64,000 nucleotides of DNA, from positions 62,001 through 126,000 of the forward strand of contig NZ_LLWK01000036.1 in NCBI RefSeq assembly GCF_001529295.1. Reading direction: 5' to 3'. A program made the position numbers and the translations under genes. A model generated the notes under the pieces. The model did no database searches. It saw only the letters and a program-made list of their open reading frames with translations, and was not told where the DNA came from. This DNA comes from Flavobacterium sp. TAB 87. Its GTDB lineage: Bacteria; Bacteroidota; Bacteroidia; Flavobacteriales; Flavobacteriaceae. Positions 43,378 through 53,009 of the stretch are shown one piece after another. Positions within the stretch are counted from its first letter, which is position 1, and the number at the start of each line of letters is the position of its first letter.

Positions 43378-45831
43378 ATGTCAAATCATAAAATACTTAC
43401 CATTGACAATCTGTCACTTCAGGAATTTGATTCTGAAGCCGAATTAATACCGTTATTAACTCCAGAAGACGAGGAGGAAATGAACAACGAAGAATTACCG
43501 GTTACTTTGCCTATTTTGCCTTTGCGCAATACGGTTCTTTTTCCTGGTGTTGTAATTCCGATTTCTGCTGGAAGAGACAAATCAATTCAATTAATTAATG
43601 ATGCTAATGCCGGTGATAAAATTATCGGTGTGGTTTCACAAATTGATGAAGATGTCGAGGATCCAACCAAAAATGATATCCATAAAGTTGGAACTGTAGC
43701 TCGTATTTTACGCGTTCTAAAAATGCCTGACGGAAACATCACAGTGATTCTGCAAGGAAAAAAACGTTTTGAAATTTCGGAAGTTCTTACGGAAGAACCG
43801 TACATCACTGCAAATGTGAAAAATGTGGTTGAAACACGTCCGGAAGAAACAGATACTGAATTTACTGCTGTTTTAGAATCAGTTAAAGAGCTGGCCATTC
43901 AAATTATAAAAGAAAGTCCGAGTATTCCTTCTGAGGCAACTTTTGCTATAAAAAATATTGAAAGCAAATCGTTTTTAATCAATTTCATTTCTTCTAACAT
44001 GAATCTGTCTGTAAAAGACAAGCAAGGTTTATTGTCTATAAATGACTTGAAAGAAAGAGCTTTTGAAACTTTGCGTTACATGAATATTGAGTTGCAGAAA
44101 CTGGAACTTAAAAATGATATTCAATCTAAAGTCCGTTTTGATTTAGACCAACAGCAAAGAGAGTACTTCTTACATCAGCAAATGAAAACCATTCAAGAAG
44201 AATTGGGTGGCGTTTCGCAAGAAGAGGAAATTGATGAAATGGGAATCAAGGCTAAATCTAAAAAATGGGACGAAAAAACGGAAAAACACTTCGAAAAAGA
44301 ATTGTCTAAAATTCGTCGTATGAACCCACAATCTCCGGATTATGGAATTCAACGCAATTATTTAGAATTATTTTTAGAACTGCCGTGGGGAGAATATTCT
44401 AAAGATAAATTTGACTTGAAATACGCCCAAAAGGTTTTAGATAAAGATCATTTTGGATTAGAAGAAGTTAAAAAAAGAATGATTGAGCATTTAGCAGTTT
44501 TAAAATTGCGAAATGACATGAAATCGCCAATTATTTGTTTAACAGGACCTCCTGGAGTTGGTAAAACGTCAATAGGACGTTCAGTTGCCGAAGCATTAGG
44601 TCGTGAATATGTTCGTATTTCACTGGGTGGTTTGCGTGATGAAGCCGAAATTCGTGGACATAGAAAAACCTATATCGGAGCGATGCCAGGAAGAATTATT
44701 CAGAGCTTGAAAAAAGCAGGAACATCGAATCCTGTTTTTGTTTTAGATGAAATTGATAAGTTGTCAAGCAGTCATAATGGTGATCCATCATCTGCTTTAC
44801 TGGAGGTCTTGGATCCAGAACAAAACAATGCTTTTTATGATAATTTCCTTGAAATGGGATACGATTTATCTAAGGTGATGTTTATTGCTACTTCTAACAA
44901 TATGGCCAATATTCAGCCTGCATTGAAAGATAGAATGGAAGTGATTAAAATGTCGGGCTACACGATTGAAGAAAAGATTGAGATCGCTAAGAGACATTTA
45001 TTTCCTAAAGTTTTATCGGCTCATGGTTTGACAAATAAAGATTTGACAATTGGTAAAAAACAGTTGGAGAAAATTGTCGAAGGATATACACGTGAATCTG
45101 GAGTTCGTAATTTAGAAAATAAGTTGGCTCAAGTTATTCGTAATGCTGCAAAGTCGGTAGCGATGGAGGAGGAATACAATAAAAAAGTTACAGACGAAGA
45201 TATTATCAAAGTCCTTGGCGTACCAAGATTAGAGCGTGATAAATACGAAAGCAATGACGTTGCGGGAGTAGTTACCGGTTTGGCTTGGACAAGCGTAGGT
45301 GGTGATATTTTGTTTATTGAATCTTTAATTTCTGAAGGAAAAGGAACACTGAGCGTGACCGGAAACCTTGGAAATGTAATGAAAGAGTCGGCTACTATTG
45401 CACTAGAATATATTAAAGCTAATGCGAAATCGTTAGGTTTGAGTATTGAATTATTTCAAAAATACAACATTCATATTCACGTTCCAGAAGGAGCAACTCC
45501 AAAAGATGGACCAAGCGCAGGAATTGCAATGTTAACATGCTTAGTTTCGCTGCTAACGCAAACTAAAGTTAAGAAACACATTGCCATGACAGGGGAAATT
45601 ACCCTACGCGGGAAAGTTTTACCAGTTGGCGGAATTAAGGAGAAAATCTTAGCTGCGAAACGTGCTAACATCAAAGAGTTAATTTTATGTCATGAAAATA
45701 AAAGTGATATTGATGAAATTAAACCCGAATATTTAGAAGGCCTTACATTTCATTATGTGAAGGAAATGAGTGAAGTGCTGACTTTGGCATTGACCAACCA
45801 AAAAGTAAAAAATGCAAAAGAATTAAAGTAA
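43378..45831 (+). CDS. lon: ATP-dependent Lon protease
   Basis: An 817-residue LonA. The N-terminal substrate domain (about 40-245) starts at LPVTLPILPLRNTVLFPG. AAA+ has Walker A GPPGVGKTS, Walker B VFVLDEIDKL and sensor 1 FIATSNN. The protease domain has catalytic Ser713 in PKDGPSAGIAM and Lys near 756 in GGIKEKIL. It degrades misfolded and regulatory proteins in the cytoplasm. It is followed by a long-stem terminator at 45853-45898. Upstream is a -24/-12-like element similar to those of dnaK and clpC, which suggests shared stress control. Confidence 0.99.
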   Translation: MSNHKILTIDNLSLQEFDSEAELIPLLTPEDEEEMNNEELPVTLPILPLRNTVLFPGVVIPISAGRDKSIQLINDANAGDKIIGVVSQIDEDVEDPTKNDIHKVGTVARILRVLKMPDGNITVILQGKKRFEISEVLTEEPYITANVKNVVETRPEETDTEFTAVLESVKELAIQIIKESPSIPSEATFAIKNIESKSFLINFISSNMNLSVKDKQGLLSINDLKERAFETLRYMNIELQKLELKNDIQSKVRFDLDQQQREYFLHQQMKTIQEELGGVSQEEEIDEMGIKAKSKKWDEKTEKHFEKELSKIRRMNPQSPDYGIQRNYLELFLELPWGEYSKDKFDLKYAQKVLDKDHFGLEEVKKRMIEHLAVLKLRNDMKSPIICLTGPPGVGKTSIGRSVAEALGREYVRISLGGLRDEAEIRGHRKTYIGAMPGRIIQSLKKAGTSNPVFVLDEIDKLSSSHNGDPSSALLEVLDPEQNNAFYDNFLEMGYDLSKVMFIATSNNMANIQPALKDRMEVIKMSGYTIEEKIEIAKRHLFPKVLSAHGLTNKDLTIGKKQLEKIVEGYTRESGVRNLENKLAQVIRNAAKSVAMEEEYNKKVTDEDIIKVLGVPRLERDKYESNDVAGVVTGLAWTSVGGDILFIESLISEGKGTLSVTGNLGNVMKESATIALEYIKANAKSLGLSIELFQKYNIHIHVPEGATPKDGPSAGIAMLTCLVSLLTQTKVKKHIAMTGEITLRGKVLPVGGIKEKILAAKRANIKELILCHENKSDIDEIKPEYLEGLTFHYVKEMSEVLTLALTNQKVKNAKELK

Positions 45832-45852
45832 AATTAATTGCTTTTCTGTAAT

Positions 45853-45898
45853 CCAAATTCCGAGCTGAAGATTCATTTAGTTCGGAATTTGGTTTTTT
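45853..45898 (+). terminator. Terminator after lon
   Basis: CCAAATTCCGA and TCGGAATTTGG form an 11-base-pair stem with a loop of about 20 bases, followed by TTTTTT. Confidence 0.82.
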
Positions 45899-45982
45899 AT
45901 TTGTGTTTTGGTTGTAGTCATTTTTCATTTAATAATTTTATCTTCGCAACTGCATTTTAATGCTTTTAAAGTCATACAAAAT

Positions 45983-47002
45983 ATGGTTAAAAAAACGATA
46001 TTGTTTCTTACACTGCTTTTTTGTTCGATTTCTTACGGACAAATAGGAGGGAAATATACCTATCAGTTTTTAAACCTAATGACTTCTCCGCGACAAGCGG
46101 CACTGGGCGGTAAAGTCATTACGCTTTATGATGATGATGTCAATCAGGTTCTCTTTAATCCCGCTACTTTAAACGCAGAAATGGATAATAATTTTGCGAT
46201 TAATTATAGTAATTATTACGGAGAAGTAACGTACGGAACTGCGTCTTATGCGTACACATACGACCGCCATTTACAAACTTTTCAGGCTGGTGTGACTTAC
46301 GTTAATTATGGTAATTTTGAAGGCTATGATGAAACTGGCCAAGCCACAGCAAATTTTACAGGAAGTGAAGCCGCGCTTTCGGTAGGTTACGCTTACAACC
46401 TACCTTACACAGACTTATACCTCGGTGCAAGTGCAAAAATAATTACATCTACATTAGAAAGTTATAACTCAATTGGTGGTGCGGTAGATTTAGGACTAAT
46501 TTATATTGATACAAAAAACGATATCAATTGGGGAGTAGTCATACGTAATTTAGGAACTCAATTTAAAACCTATTCTGGAATTCACGAAAAATTACCACTA
46601 GAAATTGTTGCTGGAGTTTCACAAGAATTAGAACACGTTCCTATTCGTTGGCATTTAACCTTCGAGAACTTACAACAATGGAACATTGCTTTTTCGAATC
46701 CCAATCGATCCGTAAATAATTTGGACGGAACTTCAACCGATGAAAAAGTCGGCTTTTTAAGCAATGTCATTCGTCATACCATTATAGGTGTAGAATTGTT
46801 TCCTAAGAAAGCCATAAATTTAAGGGTTGGCTATAACTTTAGGAGGTCAGAAGAGTTAAAAATAGTCGATCAACGTAATTTTTCTGGCGTTTCTTTGGGT
46901 TTTGGACTAAAATTAAACAAACTAAAATTCAATTATTCTTATTCTCGCTATACATTAGCAGCTAACACAAGTTTGTTTGGTTTAACTATGAATTTTCAAT
47001 AA
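45983..47002 (+). CDS. porQ: Type IX secretion system protein PorQ-like
   Basis: A 339-residue outer-membrane beta-barrel protein from the ATG at 45983. The frame is open to 45908, but the extra 25 residues are not a signal peptide. A signal peptide covers about 1-20 (ends SISYGQ). The family-typical start of the mature protein, GGKYTYQFLNLMTSPRQAALGG, is followed by repeated strands (VLFNPATLNAEMDNNFAIN, YVNYGNFEGYDETG). PorQ is associated with the T9SS and sits near cmk in many Bacteroidetes, as here. Its precise role in secretion is not settled. Confidence 0.85.
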   Translation: MVKKTILFLTLLFCSISYGQIGGKYTYQFLNLMTSPRQAALGGKVITLYDDDVNQVLFNPATLNAEMDNNFAINYSNYYGEVTYGTASYAYTYDRHLQTFQAGVTYVNYGNFEGYDETGQATANFTGSEAALSVGYAYNLPYTDLYLGASAKIITSTLESYNSIGGAVDLGLIYIDTKNDINWGVVIRNLGTQFKTYSGIHEKLPLEIVAGVSQELEHVPIRWHLTFENLQQWNIAFSNPNRSVNNLDGTSTDEKVGFLSNVIRHTIIGVELFPKKAINLRVGYNFRRSEELKIVDQRNFSGVSLGFGLKLNKLKFNYSYSRYTLAANTSLFGLTMNFQ

Positions 47003-47028
47003 ATAAATAAAAAATAAATCATTTCATT

Positions 47029-47721
47029 TTGAAAAAAATAACCATTGCAATAGACGGTTTTTCGTCTACCGGTAAAAGTACTTTAGCCAAACAACTCGCT
47101 AAAGAATTGTCTTATGTATATGTTGATACAGGCGCGATGTACCGCGCTGTAGCTTTATTTGCTATGCAAAAGGAGTTTATAAACGCTACTCATTTTGATA
47201 AAGAATTACTAATTGATAGTTTGCCAGAAATTAAATTAGAATTTCAGTTTAATTCTGATTTAGGCTATGCCGAAATGTATTTAAACGGAATCAATGTTGA
47301 AACAGCAATTCGTACTATTGAAGTTTCAAGTTATGTAAGTAAAGTCGCTGAAGTTTCTGAAGTTAGAGCAAAATTAGTGGAGCAACAGCAGGAAATGGGA
47401 AAAAGCAAAGCGATAGTAATGGACGGACGTGATATAGGTACAGTCGTTTTTCCGGATGCCGAAGTGAAAATATTCATGACCGCAAGTGCTGATACTCGTG
47501 CACAGCGTCGTTACGATGAATTAATGCAAAAAGGAGATGAAGTCTCTTATGAAGAAGTGTTACAAAATGTAGTAGAACGGGATCATATTGATACACACCG
47601 CGAAGATTCGCCATTGATTATTGCAGATGATGCTATTGAAATTGACAATTCGTATCTTACTAGAGAAGAACAATTTCAAACTGTCTTAGAAATAATAAAA
47701 GATACTGTTAAAACAGATTAA
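47029..47721 (+). CDS. cmk: (d)CMP kinase, TTG start
   Basis: A 230-residue nucleoside monophosphate kinase that phosphorylates CMP and dCMP. The P-loop is GFSSTGKST at about residues 9-17, with the substrate-contacting YVDTGAMYRAVALF and GRDIGTVVFPDAEVKIF. No ATG lies upstream in frame that fits; the likely start is TTG at 47029. It lies 26 bases after porQ and precedes a nucleoside permease, a combination that links pyrimidine salvage with uptake. Confidence 0.95.
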   Translation: MKKITIAIDGFSSTGKSTLAKQLAKELSYVYVDTGAMYRAVALFAMQKEFINATHFDKELLIDSLPEIKLEFQFNSDLGYAEMYLNGINVETAIRTIEVSSYVSKVAEVSEVRAKLVEQQQEMGKSKAIVMDGRDIGTVVFPDAEVKIFMTASADTRAQRRYDELMQKGDEVSYEEVLQNVVERDHIDTHREDSPLIIADDAIEIDNSYLTREEQFQTVLEIIKDTVKTD

Positions 47722-47789
47722 AATTTTTATAACTATTTTATAAAAGAGTAGTTTTACAACCTTATTTTTCAAAATCAATAATTCAACAG

Positions 47790-49166
47790 ATGGGGATTAA
47801 AAATAGATTAACCATAATGAGTTTTCTGCAATTTTTTGTTTGGGGAGCTTGGCTTATAACAATTGCAAATTATTGGTTTGGAACAAAAAATTGGGATGGG
47901 ACACAATTCGGATTGGTTTTTAGTACCATGGGAATTGCTTCCTTATTCATGCCGACGCTAACAGGAATTTTAGCAGACCGATGGGTTAATGCCGAAAAAT
48001 TATATGGTGTATTGCACATCTTGTACGCAGGGGTTTTATTTTACATTCCGACGGTAACCACGCCCGAAAACTTCATTTATATTATGTTATTGGCCATGTG
48101 TTTTTACATGCCAACTATTGCATTAAGTAATTCAATTTCCTACACTTCTTTAAAATTAAGTAATAAAGATGTCGTAAAAGATTTTCCACCTATTCGAGTT
48201 TGGGGAACAATAGGGTTTATTGTAGCCATGTGGATTACCAATTTATCAGGAAGCAAGTCAACTGAATTTCAGTTTTATATCGCTGGAATCGGTGCTTTAA
48301 TTTTAGGAATCTACTCTTTTACATTACCCAAATGTAAACCACAACGATTAACCAAAGAAAATGCAACACTAACTGAAACGTTAGGTTTAGAAGCATTTAA
48401 ATTGTTTGGAAATTACAAAATGGCTTTGTTTTTTGTTTTTTCAATGTTTTTAGGAGGTGCTTTACAATTGACAAATGCATATGGTGACGTATTTTTAGAT
48501 GAATTCAAGCACTTTCCTAAATATGCTGATTCTTTTGTAATTGAGTATTCGACTATCATAATGTCAATTTCTCAAGTTTCTGAAACCTTGTTTATATTGG
48601 CAATTCCATTTTTCTTAAAACGATTCGGAATAAAACATGTTATGCTAATTAGTATGTTGGCTTGGGTTTTGCGCTTTGGATTATTTGCATACGGAGATCC
48701 CGTTGGTGGGCTTTGGATGATCGTTTTATCGTGTATTGTGTACGGTATGGCATTTGATTTCTTTAATATTTCGGGTTCTTTATTTGTAGAAACCAACACG
48801 GACTCTAAAATTCGCTCGTCTGCACAAGGATTATTTATGATGATGACCAATGGAGTAGGTGCAATTTTAGGAAGTTTTACTTCTGGTTGGGCGATCGATC
48901 GTTTTTTTACAAAATCATTTTCGAATACCACTGAATTAGCAGGATTTTTAGAAACGGAATCTACCAATTCTAAAATGGTAGCATTTATAAAAAGTCAAGG
49001 AAATGCTATTTCTGCCGACGGTATTTTTAGTAGAGAAATCTTAATGAAAGATTGGCATACTATCTGGTTGTCTTTTGCAGCTTACGCTTTGGTTATTGCT
49101 ATAGCGTTTGCAATTTTATTTAAACATGAACACGACCCTAAAGAGATTGAAAATTTAAGTCATTGA
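47790..49166 (+). CDS. Nucleoside permease, MFS (NupG-like)
   Basis: A 458-residue inner-membrane protein with about 12 helices in the nucleoside:H+ symporter branch. The opening LTIMSFLQFFVWGAWLITI and the NYWFGTKNWDG segment match NupG/XapB-type permeases. It imports nucleosides with protons, which would feed the (d)CMP kinase upstream (68-base gap, same strand). A terminator follows at 49186-49215. Confidence 0.9.
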   Translation: MGIKNRLTIMSFLQFFVWGAWLITIANYWFGTKNWDGTQFGLVFSTMGIASLFMPTLTGILADRWVNAEKLYGVLHILYAGVLFYIPTVTTPENFIYIMLLAMCFYMPTIALSNSISYTSLKLSNKDVVKDFPPIRVWGTIGFIVAMWITNLSGSKSTEFQFYIAGIGALILGIYSFTLPKCKPQRLTKENATLTETLGLEAFKLFGNYKMALFFVFSMFLGGALQLTNAYGDVFLDEFKHFPKYADSFVIEYSTIIMSISQVSETLFILAIPFFLKRFGIKHVMLISMLAWVLRFGLFAYGDPVGGLWMIVLSCIVYGMAFDFFNISGSLFVETNTDSKIRSSAQGLFMMMTNGVGAILGSFTSGWAIDRFFTKSFSNTTELAGFLETESTNSKMVAFIKSQGNAISADGIFSREILMKDWHTIWLSFAAYALVIAIAFAILFKHEHDPKEIENLSH

Positions 49167-49185
49167 TTGCTACCTATAAATTATA

Positions 49186-49215
49186 AACCGATCCTTTATG
49201 TGTCGGTTTTTTTTT
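49186..49215 (+). terminator. Terminator after the nucleoside permease
   Basis: AAACCGA and TCGGTTT form a stem with TCCTTTATGTG as loop, followed by nine T. Confidence 0.85.
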
Positions 49216-49566
49216 GCTTGTGAATACAAATTATTACTAGTCTTTAGTCCCGTTAGAGCCAATATCCTTGAAACGTAGCTCAAAGAAAAAGTTTAAAGCG
49301 AACTGGTATTAAAAGATAAAACGCTGATCTACTGCTCCTAATTAGCTTTCTTATACCAACAAAACATAAAAATGTAATTAATTGTTGATTTACAGACTAT
49401 TAACATTGTGTAAATGTTTTGTAGTTTCATTAAAATGAATTACTTTTGCAGTCCTTTTAGCGGATAGCGTTTCTATTAGGAATCAACAATTTATGTAAAC
49501 AACTTCTGTATTTTTCTGCCGCATTAAGAAACACGAGAGAAAACAGAATACAAATTTTTTATCAGC
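49216..49566. other. rpsA upstream region
   Basis: A 351-base region between the permease terminator and rpsA. It holds a well-spaced -33/-7 promoter (49418-49448) and a leader of about 110 bases. No other gene or strong hairpin is visible. The long leader is where S1 could bind to control its own synthesis, as in E. coli, but that is an inference. Confidence 0.6.
49418..49448 (+). promoter_or_regulatory. Vegetative promoter of rpsA (TTTG-N19-TACTTTTG)
   Basis: TTTG at 49418-49421 and TACTTTTG at 49441-49448 are 19 bases apart, a full match to the Bacteroidetes -33/-7 promoter. Transcription should begin near 49454, about 112 bases before the rpsA ATG. Confidence 0.75.
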
Positions 49567-51345
49567 ATGTCTGAACAAGTAAAATCACAAGAAGAGTTTT
49601 TAGCAAATTTTAACTGGCACAATTTCGAAGAAGGAATTGATGCTGTAGATGCACAAAACTTAAAAGAGTTTGAAGAATTAGTATCAAAAACATTCATCGC
49701 TACTGATCAAGAAGAAGTAGTAGATGGTACTGTTATTAGAATTACTGATAGAGACGTTATCGTTGATATCAATGCTAAATCTGAAGGTGTTATTTCTCTA
49801 AACGAATTCCGTTACAACCCAAATTTAAAAGTTGGTGATACTGTTGAAGTATTAATTGACATCCGTGAGGATAAAACAGGTCAATTAGTATTATCTCACA
49901 GAAAAGCACGTACTATTAAGTCTTGGGATAGAGTTATTGCTGCAAACGAAACAGGAGAAATCGTTAATGGTTTTGTAAAATGCAGAACTAAAGGTGGTAT
50001 GATCGTTGACGTTTTCGGTATTGAAGCTTTCTTACCAGGTTCTCAAATTGACGTTAAGCCAATTAGAGACTACGATGTTTATGTGAACAAAATGATGGAA
50101 TTTAAAGTGGTAAAAATTAACCACGAATTCAAAAACGTTGTTGTATCTCACAAAGCGCTTATCGAAGCTGATATTGAAGTACAGAAAAAAGAAATCATTG
50201 GTCAATTACAAAAAGGACAAGTATTAGAAGGTGTTGTTAAAAACATTACTTCTTACGGTGTCTTTATTGATTTAGGTGGTGTTGATGGATTGATTCACAT
50301 TACTGACCTTTCTTGGTCAAGAATTAACCACCCATCTGAAGTTCTTGAATTAGACCAAAAATTAAACGTTGTAATTCTTGATTTCGATGACGAAAAAACA
50401 AGAATTCAATTAGGATTGAAACAATTAAACGCTCACCCATGGGATGCTTTAGATGCTAACTTAGCTGTTGGAGATAAAGTTAAAGGTAAAGTAGTTGTAA
50501 TCGCTGATTACGGTGCATTTATCGAAGTTGCTGAAGGTGTTGAAGGTTTAATTCACGTTTCAGAAATGTCATGGTCAACTCATTTACGTTCTGCTCAAGA
50601 TTTCGTAAAAGTAGGTGATATTGTTGAAGCTCAAATTTTAACATTAGACAGAGACGATCGTAAGATGTCATTAGGTATCAAACAATTATCTCAAGATCCA
50701 TGGACAGATATTACAACTAAATATCCAGTAGGTTCTAAACATTCTGGTATCGTTAGAAACTTTACAAACTTTGGTATTTTCGTAGAATTAGAAGAAGGAA
50801 TTGATGGATTAATCTACATTTCTGACCTTTCTTGGACTAAGAAAATCAAACACCCATCTGAATTTGTAAATGTTGGTGAAAAATTAGATGTAGTTGTATT
50901 AGAATTAGATGTTGACGGACGTAAATTATCTTTGGGTCATAAACAAACTACTCCTAATCCTTGGGATCAATACGAAGATTCTTTCGCTGTAGGAACTATC
51001 CACAACGGTGAAATTTCTGAAATTGTTGACAAAGGAGCTACTGTAGAATTCGGTGATGATATCGTTGCATTCATTCCTACTCGTCACCTTGAAAAAGAAG
51101 ACGGAAAGAAATTGAAAAAAGGTGAAGCTGCTGATTTCAAAGTAATCGAATTCAATAAAGAATTCAAAAGAGTAGTTGCATCTCACACTGCTATCTTCCG
51201 TGAAGAAGAAGAAAAAAATGTGAAAAGTGCATCTGACAATAATTCATCTAACTCATCTTCAAACGCACCAGCTGCGACTTTAGGAGATAGCAATGATGTA
51301 TTAGCTGCATTGAAAGCTAAAATGGAAAAAACTGAGAAAAAATAA
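49567..51345 (+). CDS. rpsA: 30S ribosomal protein S1
   Basis: A 592-residue protein with six S1 (OB-fold) repeats, recognised by recurring GxVV and GLIH(I/V)S blocks: GVFIDLGGVDGLIHITDLSW, AFIEVAEGVEGLIHVSEMSW and IFVELEEGIDGLIYISDLSW. The C-terminal about 50 residues are low-complexity Ser/Asn. It helps mRNAs without a strong Shine-Dalgarno bind the 30S subunit, which is important here since that sequence is lacking. It is transcribed from a well-spaced promoter and ends at a strong terminator. Confidence 0.98.
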   Translation: MSEQVKSQEEFLANFNWHNFEEGIDAVDAQNLKEFEELVSKTFIATDQEEVVDGTVIRITDRDVIVDINAKSEGVISLNEFRYNPNLKVGDTVEVLIDIREDKTGQLVLSHRKARTIKSWDRVIAANETGEIVNGFVKCRTKGGMIVDVFGIEAFLPGSQIDVKPIRDYDVYVNKMMEFKVVKINHEFKNVVVSHKALIEADIEVQKKEIIGQLQKGQVLEGVVKNITSYGVFIDLGGVDGLIHITDLSWSRINHPSEVLELDQKLNVVILDFDDEKTRIQLGLKQLNAHPWDALDANLAVGDKVKGKVVVIADYGAFIEVAEGVEGLIHVSEMSWSTHLRSAQDFVKVGDIVEAQILTLDRDDRKMSLGIKQLSQDPWTDITTKYPVGSKHSGIVRNFTNFGIFVELEEGIDGLIYISDLSWTKKIKHPSEFVNVGEKLDVVVLELDVDGRKLSLGHKQTTPNPWDQYEDSFAVGTIHNGEISEIVDKGATVEFGDDIVAFIPTRHLEKEDGKKLKKGEAADFKVIEFNKEFKRVVASHTAIFREEEEKNVKSASDNNSSNSSSNAPAATLGDSNDVLAALKAKMEKTEKK

Positions 51346-51367
51346 TTCTCCAGTTTATCTAAATAAT

Positions 51368-51398
51368 AAAGCCTCGCAAATTGCGAGGCTTTTTTTAT
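51368..51398 (+). terminator. Terminator after rpsA
   Basis: AAGCCTCGCA and TGCGAGGCTT form a 10-base-pair stem with loop AAT, followed by T residues. Confidence 0.92.
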
Positions 51399-51654
51399 GT
51401 GCTTTTTTTAATAAACTTGATGCAAAAGAAAATCGAAGGATGAATCTGGGCTATGGACTATATTTTTAGAAGAATTCTTTAGTGTAAAACAATGAGTGAA
51501 GTCTGTAAAATCATATTCTTAGGCTACAAACAACAAATAATTAAAAATGCTAGGTTCAACCATAATAGAGACACCAAAAGCTTTTGATTTAATTGTAGGA
51601 TATGATGACAACAAGAAAGTTTACTTGCAGCGCAACTCTTTTAATTATAGCGTA
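51399..51654. other. Region between rpsA and the DEAD-box helicase
   Basis: About 260 bases with no firm gene. A 50-codon plus-strand frame at 51547-51699 (starts MLGSTIIETPKAFDLIVGY) has a protein-like composition but runs through the helicase terminator and has no recognised promoter; it may be a remnant. Nothing else is visible. Confidence 0.4.
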
Positions 51655-51686
51655 AAAAAAACGTTGGTTAATACCAACGTTTTTTA
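51655..51686 (-). terminator. Terminator that includes the helicase stop codon
   Basis: On the minus strand, AAAAAACGTTGGT and ACCAACGTTTTTTT form the stem; the loop ATTA contributes the TAA stop of the helicase at 51668-51670. Coding sequence for the last residues (KKRWY) forms one arm. Confidence 0.85.
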
Positions 51687-52915
51687 TTTTGTTTACTAGC
51701 ACTTGACTTTCTAGATTTGTGAGCGCCATCGCTTCTATTTGAGTTGGCCGCTTTTGGTGCTTCCTCTGGACTACCAGAATGCCACGGAAAAGGATGATCG
51801 TTTATGGTCTGAACATCCACTTTTATTAACTTTTGAATGTCTTTCCAATATTGGTGCTCGTCTTTGCCACAAAATGAAATCGCAATTCCACCATTTCCAG
51901 CACGACCAGTACGACCAATTCGGTGTACATACGTTTCTGGAATATTAGGCAAGTCAAAATTGATTACAAATGGTAATTGATCAATGTCAATACCACGTGC
52001 CGCAATATCAGTTGCAACCAAAACACCCACTTCTTTATTTTTAAACGCTTCTAGAACACGTTGTCTTGCATTTTGAGATTTATCTCCGTGAATCGCTTCA
52101 GCAGCGATATCTTTTTTGCGAAGCGCTTTGACGACATTATCTGCACCATGTTTAGTTCTTGAAAAAACTAAAATATTCGATAAATTTTCATTTTTTATTA
52201 AATGATATAGTAAGTTTCTTTTTTCACCTTTGTCAACAAAATAAACGCGTTGCTCTACATTCTCTGCTGTAGAGGAAACGGGAGAAACTGTAACTGTTGC
52301 AGGATCTTGTAAGAACATCTCGGCTAATTCGCGAATAGCAACAGGCATAGTTGCAGAGAACAATAAGGTTTGTCTATTTTTAGGCGTTAATTTGACGATT
52401 TTTTTAACGTCATTAATAAAACCCATGTCCAGCATTTGATCAGCTTCATCTAAAACTAACGTATGTAGATGATCCAAATCAATAAAACCTTGTTTGTGTA
52501 AATCTAATAACCGACCAGGTGTGGCCACTAAAACATCAACACCTTTCTTTAAAGTATCTACTTGCGGATTTTGAGATACACCTCCAAAAATGGTTAATTG
52601 GGTTAAATTGGTATACTTGCCGTAGGTGTCAAAATTTTGTCCAATTTGAACGGCCAGCTCACGTGTTGGAGTTACAATTAGCGCACGAATTACTTTTGGT
52701 TTTTTAGTAGAACCAACAATTCTATGCAATTGGTGAATAATAGGAATAGCAAATGCAGCAGTTTTTCCTGTTCCTGTTTGTGCGCAACCAATTAAATCTC
52801 GGCCCGACAAAACAATCGGAATTGATTGTTCTTGAATAGGAGTAGGGTTTAAATAGCCTTCTTCAAAAACGGCTTTCTGTATACTTTTTGATAATGATAA
52901 ATCTTCGAATAACAT
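51668..52915 (-). CDS. DEAD-box RNA helicase (RhlE-like)
   Basis: A 415-residue helicase. Q-motif (YLNPTPIQEQSIP), motif I AQTGTGKTAAFA, Ia PTRELAVQI, II VLDEADQMLDMGF, III FSATMP, V VATDIAARGIDI and VI HRIGRTGRAG are all present, followed by a basic tail ending in Lys-Arg-Trp-Tyr. It unwinds RNA in the cytoplasm, with RhlE-type roles in ribosome assembly and RNA decay. It has its own -7 box (52963-52970), and its stop codon is inside its own terminator hairpin. A second DEAD helicase lies at 61209. Confidence 0.96.
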   Translation of the reverse strand: MLFEDLSLSKSIQKAVFEEGYLNPTPIQEQSIPIVLSGRDLIGCAQTGTGKTAAFAIPIIHQLHRIVGSTKKPKVIRALIVTPTRELAVQIGQNFDTYGKYTNLTQLTIFGGVSQNPQVDTLKKGVDVLVATPGRLLDLHKQGFIDLDHLHTLVLDEADQMLDMGFINDVKKIVKLTPKNRQTLLFSATMPVAIRELAEMFLQDPATVTVSPVSSTAENVEQRVYFVDKGEKRNLLYHLIKNENLSNILVFSRTKHGADNVVKALRKKDIAAEAIHGDKSQNARQRVLEAFKNKEVGVLVATDIAARGIDIDQLPFVINFDLPNIPETYVHRIGRTGRAGNGGIAISFCGKDEHQYWKDIQKLIKVDVQTINDHPFPWHSGSPEEAPKAANSNRSDGAHKSRKSSASKQNKKRWY

Positions 52916-52962
52916 ATATTTCTAATTAAAATACTTCTAATTCAAATCGAGAAGTACGGCTG

Positions 52963-52970
52963 CAAAGATA
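52963..52970 (-). promoter_or_regulatory. Predicted -7 box (TATCTTTG) of the helicase gene
   Basis: The minus strand reads TATCTTTG, a full TAnnTTTG match, 48 bases before the ATG at 52915. The best upstream TTG is 24 bases away, longer than usual. Confidence 0.5.
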
Positions 52971-53009
52971 GTGTTATTATTTTTTATGCAGTTGCAATCA
53001 ATTATATGT

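Noticed and set aside
48572..48967. 131-codon minus-strand frame inside the nucleoside permease
   Set aside because: The permease frame is complete and has its own terminator; the antisense frame has no promoter or recognisable domain.
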